In this document: positions 49,180 to 59,138 of the stretch, one piece after another
How positions within the stretch are numbered: position 1 is the stretch's first letter
How the letters are laid out: each line of letters opens with the position of its first letter
Assembly (NCBI GenBank): GCA_965203795.1
Contig: OZ241915.1
Location: 3,596,001 to 3,660,000 of the forward strand
Source of the DNA: CBDBBY01 sp965203795
Lineage (GTDB): Bacteria > Pseudomonadota > Alphaproteobacteria > Rhodobacterales > Rhodobacteraceae
Direction of reading: 5' to 3'
Length of the DNA stretch: 64,000 nucleotides
Made by a program: the position numbers and the translations under genes
Notes under the pieces: generated by a model
The model's database searches: none
Seen by the model: the letters and a program-made list of their open reading frames with translations, nothing else
What the model was told of the DNA's origin: nothing

Positions 49180-50010
49180 ATGACGGACAAGCAGAAGCAG
49201 AAGTGGATCGACCGCGCGGCCGTCGCGTGCGCCTGGGCGGTCGCGATCCTGATGTTCTTCCCGATCTTCTGGCTGTTCCTGACGTCCTTCAAGACGGAGC
49301 TGCAGGCGATCGCGGTTCCGCCGCTGCTGTTTTTCGAGCCGACGCTCGACAACTTCACGCTGATCCAGGAGCGCACCGACTATACGAGCTACGCCCTGAA
49401 CTCGATCGTGACGAGCTTCGGCGGCACGGCGCTCGCCATGCTCATCGCCATCCCTTCGGCTTACGCGATGGCGTTCAACCCCAGCCGATGGACCAAGGAC
49501 ATCCTGCTGTGGATGCTTTCCACCAAGATGCTTCCCGCCGTCGGCGTCCTCATGCCGATCTATCTCATCTGCCAACGGCTTGGACTGCTCGACACCCGGA
49601 CCGCGCTGGTCGTCATATTCGCGATGATCAACCTGCCGATCATCATGATGATCCTCTTCAACTACTTCCGCGAGATCCCGAAGGAGATATTGGAGGCGAG
49701 CCGGATGGACGGCACCTCCACCTTCAACGAGATCACGCAGATCGTCATGCCGCTCGCGTGGGGCGGAATCGCCTCGACTGCGCTTCTGAGCATCGTGCTT
49801 TGCTGGAACGAGGCGTTCTGGTCGCTGAACCTGACCGCATCCGACGCTGGAACCCTCACCGCGCTCGTGGCATCCTTCTCAAGCCCCGAAGGGCTGTTCT
49901 GGGCGAAGCTCTCGGCGGTTTCGACTCTGGCCTGCGCGCCCATCATCGTGTTCGGCTGGATCAGCCAGAAGCAGCTGGTCCAAGGCCTTACCTTCGGCGC
50001 CGTCAAGTGA
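49180..50010 (+). CDS. smoG: Polyol ABC transporter permease 2
   Basis: A 276-aa permease of the MalG type. The N-terminal membrane segment contains WAVAILMFFPIFWLFLTSFK, and the EAA loop reads EASRMDGTSTFNEITQIVMP. The C-terminus ends with the typical KQLVQGLTFGAVK. ATG 49180 is used; the frame before it is a shadow of smoF. It is part of the smoEFG-K importer for sorbitol/mannitol. Its stop is within a few bases of the dehydrogenase start (GTG 50007 or ATG 50013). Confidence 0.92.
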   Translation: MTDKQKQKWIDRAAVACAWAVAILMFFPIFWLFLTSFKTELQAIAVPPLLFFEPTLDNFTLIQERTDYTSYALNSIVTSFGGTALAMLIAIPSAYAMAFNPSRWTKDILLWMLSTKMLPAVGVLMPIYLICQRLGLLDTRTALVVIFAMINLPIIMMILFNYFREIPKEILEASRMDGTSTFNEITQIVMPLAWGGIASTALLSIVLCWNEAFWSLNLTASDAGTLTALVASFSSPEGLFWAKLSAVSTLACAPIIVFGWISQKQLVQGLTFGAVK

Positions 50011-50012
50011 TC

Positions 50013-50774
50013 ATGGAGGCCGCGCCGATCGATCTTTCCGGCCGGACGTGCTTCGTCACCGGCGCGAACGGCGGCATCGGGCGGGCTACGGCGGAGCATT
50101 TCGCGGCCTTGGGCGCGCAGGTTCTGGCGACCGATCTCGGGGAGTGCTTCGAAGGCGACGCCGAGGTCGAGTACCGCAGCTTCGATCTCCTCGACCAGCA
50201 CGGGCTTTCTGGATGCATCCACTGGATCGAGGAACGGACGCCCGACGTGCTGCTCAACAACGCGGCATTGTTCGACATGGGCTCCGTTCTCGATGCGGAC
50301 CTCGAGCAGTTCGACAAGCTGTTCGGAATCAATGTCAGGGCGTTCTTCGCCGTGCTGCAGGCCGCGGCGCGGTCCATGAGGTCCGCCCGCAAACGCGGGT
50401 CGATAATCAATCTAGCCAGCCAGGCGGGCCATCGCGGCGAAGCCCTGGTCGCGCACTACTGCGCAACCAAGGCCGCGGTCATCAGCTACACCCAGTCCGC
50501 GGCGCTCGCGCTTGCCCCGTTCCGCATCAGGGTCAACGCGATTTCGCCGGGCGTGGTCGACACCCCGATGTGGGACACGGTCGACTCCCTGTTCGCGAAG
50601 TTCGAGGGCAAGCCCGTCGGCCAGAAGAAGCGCGAAGTCGGCGAAGCGGTGCCTCTGGGCCGGATGGGGGAGCCGCGGGACGTGGCGCGCGTGGCCGTTT
50701 TCCTCGCCAGCAGCCAATCGGAATACGTCACCGCCCAGACGATATGCGTCGACGGCGGCAGCGTGCTCAGATAG
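50013..50774 (+). CDS. smoS: Short-chain dehydrogenase, sorbitol dehydrogenase (SmoS)-like
   Basis: A 253-aa SDR that would oxidise sorbitol to fructose (or galactitol to tagatose) with NAD. The cofactor motif is TGANGGIG (16-23), LNNAA follows, and the catalytic triad is Ser136, Tyr149 and Lys153 (HYCATK). The C-terminus has ISPGVVDTPMWD and the final DGGSVLR. ATG 50013 is preferred; GTG 50007 overlapping the smoG stop would add two residues. Its place in the smo operon supports the polyol role. Confidence 0.87.
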   Translation: MEAAPIDLSGRTCFVTGANGGIGRATAEHFAALGAQVLATDLGECFEGDAEVEYRSFDLLDQHGLSGCIHWIEERTPDVLLNNAALFDMGSVLDADLEQFDKLFGINVRAFFAVLQAAARSMRSARKRGSIINLASQAGHRGEALVAHYCATKAAVISYTQSAALALAPFRIRVNAISPGVVDTPMWDTVDSLFAKFEGKPVGQKKREVGEAVPLGRMGEPRDVARVAVFLASSQSEYVTAQTICVDGGSVLR

Positions 50775-50778
50775 CCCG

Positions 50779-51675
50779 GTGTCCATCGTCGAGCCAGAAA
50801 TAGAGTACGTCGACCGGGCGACGGAAAGCATACGGTACCTTGAGCACGGCTGGCCCACGAAGCTTTGCCGCTGGCACGCGCACGAGGAATACGAGCTCCA
50901 CCTGATCGTCCGGACCCGCGGGAAGACCTTCGTCGGCGATTACATCGGCGAGTTCGGGCCGGGCAGCCTTTTCCTCACGGGCCCGAACCTGCCGCACAAC
51001 TGGGTCACGCAGGAGTCCGCCAAGGCTGTCAATGTCCGCGACATGCTGGTGCAGTTCAACGACCGGAACATCCGGTCGCTGTGCGACGCGTTCGCCGAGT
51101 TCCGCGATCTTGCGCCGCTGTTCGAGCAGTCGAGATCCGGAATCGAGTTCGTGGGGTTCGACCCCGCCGCCGCGCGGGCGCATCTGGAGCGCGTGCGGGA
51201 TTCAAGGGGGCCTGAGCGGATTCTGGCGCTGCTCCGCATGCTGATGGACCTGCACGCGCATGAGGGCCGCAAAGCGCTGTCGGTCGTTTCGCTCACCTAC
51301 GCGGGGGCGAATGACAAGCAGGCGCGAATCGGCACCGTCGTGGACCACTTGGTGGAAAACTACGCCGGCAGGCACAGCGTCGCTTCCGTCGCGAGCCTCG
51401 CGGGAATGAGCCCGTCGGCATTCTCAAGGAACTTCCGCTCGAGGACCGGCAACAACTTCATCGAGTTCCTGAACAGGGTCAGGATCGGGCAGGCGTGCAA
51501 TTTGCTTTACTCCACGGAGGAGCAGGTCTCGGAAATCTGCTACGAGGTGGGCTTCCAGAACCTCGCGAACTTCAACCGCCGCTTCCTTAGAATGAAGGGC
51601 ATGACTCCGTCCGAGTACAGGTCGACGGCCCGCCGGGAACTCGCGCCGGGAACGCGGAGCGGCGCGGACGCATGA
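50779..51675 (+). CDS. AraC-family transcriptional regulator of the polyol operon
   Basis: A 298-aa regulator. The N-terminal half is a cupin-like sensor domain (WHAHEEYELHLIVRTRGKTFVGDY, GPNLPHNW). The C-terminal ~100 residues are a double helix-turn-helix: HSVASVASLAGMSPSAFSRNF and the second with EEQVSEICYEVGFQNLANFNRRF followed by MTPSEYR. GTG 50779 is the start, four bases after the smoS stop. The stop overlaps the mannitol dehydrogenase start (ATGA). It is embedded between structural genes, so its level rises with the operon; activation by polyol is expected for this type. Confidence 0.9.
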   Translation: MSIVEPEIEYVDRATESIRYLEHGWPTKLCRWHAHEEYELHLIVRTRGKTFVGDYIGEFGPGSLFLTGPNLPHNWVTQESAKAVNVRDMLVQFNDRNIRSLCDAFAEFRDLAPLFEQSRSGIEFVGFDPAAARAHLERVRDSRGPERILALLRMLMDLHAHEGRKALSVVSLTYAGANDKQARIGTVVDHLVENYAGRHSVASVASLAGMSPSAFSRNFRSRTGNNFIEFLNRVRIGQACNLLYSTEEQVSEICYEVGFQNLANFNRRFLRMKGMTPSEYRSTARRELAPGTRSGADA

Positions 51676-53074
51676 GTCGCCCCGCCGGATTGGATTCGTC
51701 GGATTACGACTGCGGCGCCTGCAGCGCCGGGATCGTGCATGTCGGGTTCGGCGCCTTCCACCGCGCGCACCAGGCGGTCTACCTGGACGACTACATGCAG
51801 GCCACGGGGGATTTGCGCTGGGGCATCGCCGCGGTCAACCTGCGGGCCGGCGATTCGGAATCCTTCTCCAGATCCGTGCCCGCCAACGGCGGATACGTGC
51901 TCAAGACGGTGTCGTCGGGCGGCGACATCGTCCGGAGGCTGGTGCGATCGCATGTCGAATTCGCCGACTGGGCGAACAGCGCCGAGCGGGCTGAAGAGCT
52001 TCTGGCGAGGCCGGACGTCCATGTCGTCACGCTCACGGTGACGGAAAGCGGATACTTGCTCGACAAGTCCGGCCGCCTGGACACGGAGTGCCCGGCGATC
52101 AAAGCCGAGCTGAACGGAGGCGGACAGACATCGGTCTACGCGTACCTGGCCAACGGGCTTCGGCGGAGGATGCGCGCCGGAGGCCCGCCGATTTCAGTGC
52201 TGTCCTGCGACAATGTCCGCGGCAACGGCCGCATGCTCAGCGACAACCTGAAAGCTTACATTGCCGCCTTGGACGACGAGGAATTGTCCGCGTGGGTCGA
52301 AAGCAACGCCAGCTTTCCGTGTTCGATGGTGGACAGGATCACTCCCAAGCCCAAGCCCGAGGACGGGCGGGAAACGCTCGAGCTCTTCGGCTTTCCGGAC
52401 GACGAGACCATTCTGGCGGAAGACTTCATCCAATGGGCGCTTGAGGACGACTTCGCGGGTTCTCGACCTGAACTCGAGCGGGTCGGCGTGACCGTCGCGC
52501 CGGACGTCGAGCCGTACGAGGAAGCGAAGATCAGAATTCTGAACGGCGGGCACTCCAGCTTGACCTATCTCGCGGCGCTCGCGGGGCACGCGACTTTCGA
52601 CCAGGCGATGGCGGATCCCGCGCTGTCGGAGCACTTCCGGAATTTCGAGACGCGCGAGGTCCTGCCGGCGCTGACGATCCCTCTGCCCTTCGACAAGGCC
52701 TCGTACCAGCAGAGAATCGCCGAACGGTTCCGGAACGCGCACATCGGCGACACGGTCGAGCGAATCTGCAGGGACGGCTTCTCGAAGATACCGGTGTTCA
52801 TCCGGCCGACGCTCGAGGGGTGCTTCGAGCTGGGATTCGCTCCGGTCCACGGCATCAAGTCGGTCGCCGCATGGCTCGTGTTCGCGCGCCGCGCGGCCGC
52901 AGGTTCGGCGCGCACCGCGTACCACGAGCCGAACTGGACGGAATTGGAGCCGCTTGTCCGCGGCGACGGACTCGAACGCTTCGTGCGCTGCGAAAAGCTA
53001 TGGGGCGGGCTGGCCGACAAGCACAAGGAATTCGGATCGCTGCTCGCGGCGGCGGTAGAGGAGGTGGAATCGAC

Positions 53075-53087
<13 letters not shown>
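51672..53087 (+). CDS. mtlK: Mannitol 2-dehydrogenase (long-chain polyol dehydrogenase)
   Basis: A 471-aa NAD-dependent polyol dehydrogenase that converts mannitol to fructose (arabitol to xylulose is also common). GIVHVGFGAFHRAHQAVYLDDY is the family N-terminus with the nucleotide-binding glycines. The catalytic motif K-x4-N-x2-H is seen as KIRILNGGHSSLTYLA. The length is typical of the group. It is translationally coupled to the AraC-type gene upstream (ATGA) and overlaps smoK by 13 bases. With xylB and smoS this gives complete polyol to ketose to ketose-phosphate capacity. Confidence 0.92.
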
Positions 53088-54103
<1,016 letters not shown>

Positions 54104-54319
54104 ACGCTTCTCCCCGCCGCGCCAAATCGCGGATGCAACAGAGAATCGGACGGAAAGCGCGTCGACGCCTTGCGGCAGCTGATCCGGCAGCCGCGCCTAT
54201 CGCATGACTCCGTGACCGGCGGCGGGTTCGCTGGGCCGTTCAAAAGCTCAACAGGGAAAGGGCCGTTGCGCCGTGATTCCGGAACGGGCAAGGGCGGCAG
54301 CGGCCGCCCGAACGGCGGG

Positions 54320-54450
54320 GAGGTTTCGCGGCCGCCGAAGATCTGCGAAAGGGCATCGTATCAAGCCTGCCCGCGGCCATGTTCCGGCAATCTGGAATGA
54401 AGCAGGCAGGCACCTTGGAAGACGGGAGCAAATCATGCTGGTCAGGTTGA
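54320..54450 (+). pseudogene. Possible hicA relic
   Basis: One plus-strand frame reads EDLRKGIVSSLPAAMFRQSGMKQAG, reminiscent of the HicA C-terminus (D-L-x-x-G-T-L-x-S-I-L-x-Q-A-G) with extra residues. The N-terminal part with the catalytic His is not found upstream; bases 54104-54319 show nothing recognisable. The position immediately before hicB is right for hicA. Confidence 0.3.
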
Positions 54451-54779
54451 ATCGTTTGGCGTTTCCCGCCTGCATGGAATCGGATGAAGGCGGCTCCGTA
54501 GTGGTGTCGTTTCCCGATATCCCGGAGGCACTGACCGAAGGCGCTTCGGAACAGCAGGCGCTTGTCGAGGCGGAAGACTGCCTTGCAGCCGCGCTATGCG
54601 GGTACATGAATGACCGGCGAGACATCCCGCAGCCGGCGTCGGCGCTCGGACGACCGCTGGTTTCGCCGCCCGTGCTGGTCGCCGCCAAGACCGCTCTCTA
54701 TATCTTTCGGCGCAAACACTGGCCTGGCATTTCTTCGTTTGCCAAGGAACTGGGAACAGCGTTGAGGCGCGGAGCTTAG
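54435..54779 (+). CDS. HicB-family antitoxin, apparently orphan
   Basis: A 114-aa protein with the HicB RNase-H-like fold pattern: VVVSFPDIPEALTEGASEQQALVEAEDCLAAAL, followed by IPQPASALGRPLVSPPVLVAAKTALY. The C-terminal part, normally a ribbon-helix-helix or HTH DNA-binding domain, is short and unusual (YIFRRKHWPGISSFAKELG, then stop), so it may be truncated. HicB normally neutralises the HicA mRNase toxin; only a decayed hicA-like stretch is present upstream. The start ATG 54435 follows a GGGAGC element. The 257 bp between this gene and 55037 show no convincing gene. Confidence 0.65.
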   Translation: MLVRLNRLAFPACMESDEGGSVVVSFPDIPEALTEGASEQQALVEAEDCLAAALCGYMNDRRDIPQPASALGRPLVSPPVLVAAKTALYIFRRKHWPGISSFAKELGTALRRGA

Positions 54780-55036
54780 CTTTCTAGCGATGGAAGGAGT
54801 TCTTCCAGATACTCCCGCAGCCTTTTGCCCGGGGGCGATGAGATCGCGTGCAACGATATTGCTTCTGCTCAAATGTAGTCGACAATTTCCACGTTGGCTG
54901 GACAGGAGCAACTCGCTGTCCATTCGAAACACGGATTGCGGCGTTGCTCTTCAGCGCGGCATCCCTTTCTTTACCGAAATGTCGCAACGCCTGTGCCGGT
55001 AAGGCAGTTCGTCACTCGAAGGGCTCGCTAAACAAA

Positions 55037-55867
55037 CTAAAATTCCAAATCTGACATCTCTGCGAATTCTCGAGGCACGGAAATCCGATATTTCGGATCG
55101 AACTTGCCGCCTTTCACCAAGGCCCTAGGACCTGAACCCAAATCGATCTCGCTGGCAGGAACCTTTTCAAACCAAGGATGCCTGTGCCGGTCGGCGAACA
55201 AGAAGAACAATCTGCGAACCTTGATGCTTCTACAGGCGGTCAGCAACCGCACGAGAAGCCGGGGTCGCAGCGTTCGCATGCTCTCGAACGTTTTGTCGAG
55301 GTTGCTGAAACTGGCGTTGCTGGGAAGCTCGGCGATTGCTTCCAAGATGGCTCGCTCAGGCGTCGACGACTTTAGTCTCCAACGCCAGAAGCTTGCATGA
55401 TGCAAGCCATGGCCTCCGTTCTCAATGCCTGCAATTTCGTCTCCGAACAATGTTCGAGAGTGGACGACAAATTTTGCGGCTGTTGGAAGACGGTTCAGCC
55501 ACGGCGGCGCGTCGCCATAAACATGGATGCGGGGCATCCCCCCAAGCATGAGAAAATGTGCGTAGCCGGCGATGTCCAGCGCACTTTCGCCGCCCAAGTG
55601 TACATCCCTACCCATGATCCATTGCATTGACAGCAAAGGAATTACCCATTCATCGTCGTGCGAAAGACCCTGTTTTGCGTCAGGAAGCGGACGACGGTAG
55701 ACGCCTCGGATGACGCGCTCCAGCCATCCGTGCGTCACGTAGCTGTGGATGGATTTCGGATCTACGCCCGCCTTGTGCCTGAGCCACGGCGTATCTACCA
55801 TGAATCCCGGTGGGACGTTCTCTAGCAGGAATTTTAGTCTCGGCTGTTTTTGATGGCCCATAACCAT
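55037..55867 (-). CDS. AbiEi-family antitoxin (second), orphan
   Basis: A 276-aa protein of the AbiEi_3 type. The N-terminal winged helix has WLRHKAGVDPKSIHSYVTHGWLERVIRGVYRR. The body has DVHLGGESALDIAGYAHFLMLGG and MPRIHVYGDAPPWL, followed by the DUF-like C-terminal domain with FFLFADRHRHPWFEKV and LVKGGKFDPKYRISVP. The nucleotidyltransferase toxin should lie immediately downstream on the minus strand (below 55037), but only about 250 bp without such a motif remain before hicB. The toxin therefore appears lost. The region upstream of the gene is AT-rich and likely carries the promoter. Confidence 0.75.
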   Translation of the reverse strand: MVMGHQKQPRLKFLLENVPPGFMVDTPWLRHKAGVDPKSIHSYVTHGWLERVIRGVYRRPLPDAKQGLSHDDEWVIPLLSMQWIMGRDVHLGGESALDIAGYAHFLMLGGMPRIHVYGDAPPWLNRLPTAAKFVVHSRTLFGDEIAGIENGGHGLHHASFWRWRLKSSTPERAILEAIAELPSNASFSNLDKTFESMRTLRPRLLVRLLTACRSIKVRRLFFLFADRHRHPWFEKVPASEIDLGSGPRALVKGGKFDPKYRISVPREFAEMSDLEF

Positions 55868-56194
55868 CTAAATCATATAATTGTAAACAAGATTCAAGCG
55901 TCAAGCTTGGGCTTTTGGCTGTCTGTGTATGCTTGGGGCAGACGCTGTGTGTAACGGCAAACGCCGCACAACATGTTGAAGGCGCGGCGCGGTCCAAGCC
56001 TCCGCAGCGCGTCCTGTCTCGGCGTGCTGGGCATCCTGTTGTGGCACAGGCCGCAGCATGGGACCGAGAGACTGGCTTGCGCAGAATCCGTGCCTACTGT
56101 GATTGTTGGCCGGCATTGGGCACCTTTCAGGATTCTGATCTTCCCGACCTTCAGCAAGGCCCTTCAAAGCTTTGATGTCCGCGTCACGCGCGGC
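55868..56194. other. Intergenic stretch without a recognisable gene
   Basis: About 330 bp. The first 40 bp are AT-rich and fit the promoter of the AbiEi gene. The remainder is GC-rich with only short open frames on both strands that I cannot place; one minus-strand frame is Cys-containing (LCGVCRYTQ), but too short to interpret. Confidence 0.4.
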
Positions 56195-57835
56195 CTACGC
56201 GTTCCGGCGCTGCGTATTTTCCCAGTTTCGCTCTTCGAAATAAGGAAGATTGCTCGGCGGCAACGGCGGCTTGTCCGCGATCATGTCGGCGGCTTTCTCG
56301 CCGATCATCATGGTAGGGCAGTTCAGATTCGCGGAAGGTATCACCGGCATGATGGACGCATCCGCCACTCTCAAACCGTGCACGCCGTAAACCCGGCATT
56401 CCGGGTCGACTACCGACAGATTGTCCTCGCCCATCTTGCAAGTTCCGCACGGGTGGCAGGAACTGTGGCATGTGCCTCTCAGCCAATCTTCAATTTGCTG
56501 GTCGGTTCGAACGTCGCTCCCGGGCGACAGTTCCGAACCGGAGAAGCTGGCGAGCGATGGCTGCCTCAGCAGCTCCCGGCTCAGGTTCACGCCTGACACC
56601 AGCTCCCGCACATCGTTGGGATGCTGCAGCATGTTGAATCTAATGCGCGGATTCTCGCGAGGGTCGGGAGAGGACAGGCATACACGGCCCCGGCTGAGCG
56701 GCCGCTGGTTGGATATCTGAAGCTGGAAAGCGTGTTCCCGGACGAAATCCTTGGACCCTTCAGCGACTGCGATACCAAAAAGCGCGATCTGGAGGTTCGG
56801 GAATCTCACGCCTGCCTTGGAGCGGATGAACGACCCGACGTCGAAATGATTGTTCGCAAGCAGCCCTTGGCGGCAAACCAACCACTCGACAGCCGCCTTC
56901 GCTTAGCTAACGGGATTCAGGTAGCGGTATAGCGTGACCGGCTGCGTGCATCTGACCTGAACCGACGTCAGCGGGTGATCCATCAGGTTTCGGCCGACTC
57001 CGGGCAGGTCGTGCACCACGTCGAGGCCTGGGTCGCGCAATTGATCCGCCGGACCGATCCCGGAGAGCATCAGCAGCACCGGGTGACTGAGTTCAGACAC
57101 ATGCTGGACCGGCCCCGCCGCAGAGTATGATTTCGGACATGGCGGTAGCGATGGTTCGGCGGGCATGCCGCTCGAATTCGACACCAACGGCTCGGCGGTT
57201 TTCGATCACTACCCGGCGTACGAAGCACCCGGTTTGAATCCTCAGATTCGGCGGCGGATTGCGCAGATAGCCTTGCGCAGTCGACGACCGGCGCCCGTCG
57301 GCGACGTTCTTGGGAAAGAGCCCGAATCCGTCCTGCTGGGAGCCATTCACATCTTCTGTTCGCCGGTAGCCCGCCTGCTGCCCGGAATCCAGGAATGCCT
57401 GCTCAAGGGATGAAGGCGGCACGGTCGAGACGAGAATTGGGCCGTCGCGCCCTTTGTACTCCGACCCGCCGTCAATCCGGTTCTCCAAGCGCTTAAATTA
57501 CGGCAGAACTTCCGCGAATGACCAGCCGCGGGCACCAGCCTCGGCCCAGCCTTCGTAATCCAGAGGATGCCTTCGCAGATACAACTGCCCGTTGATGGAT
57601 GACGACCCGCCCAATGCCCGCACGCGCGGCTGAACCAAGCGGCGGTTATTCAGGAACGGCTCCGGCTCAGTCTGGTAATTCCAATTGTATTTGGGAGCGT
57701 TGTAAGCATAACGCATTGCAGCCGGGATATGAAAAGCGGACTGCGGTCGCGTGGTTCCGCTTCCAGCAGAAGAACGCTGACGGACAAATCTTCCGCCAGC
57801 CGTGCTGCTACAATTGCGCCGACGCTCCCATGAAG
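56195..57835 (-). pseudogene. GMC oxidoreductase (choline-dehydrogenase, BetA-like) pseudogene
   Basis: Pieces of one flavoprotein lie in order but in different minus-strand frames. Near 57800 is GAIVAARLAEDLSV (FAD-binding N-terminus). 57500-57740 holds RALGGSSSINGQLYLR (GMC signature 1). 57100-57490 has GYLRNPPPNLRIQTGCFVRRVVIENRRAVGVEFE. 56930-57090 has LMLSGIGPADQLRDPGLDVVHDLPGVGRNLMDH (signature 2). 56195-56880 has HPCGTCKMG and LRVADASIMPVIPSANLNCPTMMI (catalytic His region). At least three frame changes and several stops separate them, and the very N-terminus is cut at the FrhB relic. It would have oxidised choline or a similar alcohol to the aldehyde. Confidence 0.85.
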
Positions 57836-58867
57836 CCCCGGGCGAACGAAGCAAAGAAAGCCGAAACGCTTGCGCAGATCGTTGAAAGCGGACTGTGCGT
57901 GGGCCGCGGTCTGTGCCAGGCGATAGCGGGCAAGGAGGCAATCCGGTTCGTCACGACACCGGAAGGCCGACAGCGGCCGATTCAGACCCGCGGGATAGCC
58001 GACGAAGATTGGCAGGCGGTGCTCCGCACCTATCCAGGCACGCATGTCGCAGGCCGCGACGAACTGGGTTCGACCGAGGGCCGGCGCGCTTCATTCTGCA
58101 AGTGCGCGCGTCGGAGGATCGGCCGATGCGCACAGATACGGTTTTGTCCAGAACTCCAATAGAGGTTGTTGCGTCAGTCGGCTCGCGCTACGGCCCTGCG
58201 ACACCGCTCGCGGCGCTCAAGGACGCGCTGGACACGGTCTAGGCATTCGTCTTCATCGGCAAGCCGTGCGACGTGACGGCCATAAGGCTCTACGCTCGCG
58301 AAGACTAACGCGTGAACCGGCAGTGCAAGATCATGATGGCTTTGGTGTGCGGCGGCGCGCCGGAGTTCCAGAAATCCCGCGACCTCGTCCATGAACTGGG
58401 ATACGCCGAAAGCGACTGGTGCATCCAGCCGCGATGCAAAGTGTGCCCGGACGCCATCGGGGAAAGCGCGGACATCGCCGCCGCCGATTTTTGGCCCGGC
58501 GGCGCACCTGCGGGCGAAGATGCCGGCTTCAATTCAATCATCGTCCGCTCCCGCGCCGGGCAAGCTGTAGTCGAGAGCGCGGTTGAAAACGGCAATCTTG
58601 CGATAACGCGGGACTTGGACATCCGCGACATGGACGACACGCAGCCGCATCAGGTGCGCAAGAAGGAAGAGCTTTGGGCGCGTTTCGCGGGGATACGCGC
58701 GGCCGGCCATCCGGTTCCGTCGGTCGACGGGCTTCGCTTGCGCGAACTGGCGGCCACGAAGACATTTTCGGAGAACCTCGCCGCGGCGCCCGGCTGCGCT
58801 GCCATGACGGGCGTCTTGGCGAGCCGCCCGCGCGCGATGCCGAAACGCTTGGACAGGGAGACCATCA
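57830..58867 (+). pseudogene. FrhB/FdhB-like iron-sulfur flavoprotein pseudogene
   Basis: The first part reads LAQIVESGLCVGRGLCQAIAG and KEAIRFVTTPEGRQRPIQ, resembling the N-terminus of coenzyme F420 hydrogenase/dehydrogenase beta-subunit-like proteins, but with Arg where the cluster Cys should be (C-x-x-C). A second frame has DTV, stop, AFVFIGKPCDVTA. A third from ~58315 has MALVCGG and, after a gap, RCKVCPDAIGESADIAAADFWPGG. Stops at 58240-58242 and 58306-58308, frame changes and a missing central part show decay. Proteins of this type in alphaproteobacteria are not tied to F420 and their role is unclear. It ends against the ABC ATPase start. Confidence 0.75.
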
Positions 58868-59138
58868 ATGAACCCCGACGACGCGGAAACGGTGATAGAG
58901 ATCAAGAGCGTTGACAAGTTCTACGGCGCATTCCACGCGCTGAAGGAAATCAATCTTTCGGTTCGCCAAGGCGAAAGGATCGTGATCGCCGGGCCGTCCG
59001 GGTCCGGAAAGTCGACCCTGGTCCGCTGCATCAACCGGCTGGAGGAGCACCAGAAGGGGCAGATCATCGTCGATGGAGTCGAGCTAACTTCGAACACCAA
59101 GAACATCGACAAGATCCGCTCTGAAGTCGGAATGGTGT

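Noticed and set aside
54780..55036. A toxin gene downstream of the AbiEi at 55037-55867
   Set aside because: The minus-strand frames there are short, have internal stops and lack the nucleotidyltransferase GS/D-x-D residues.
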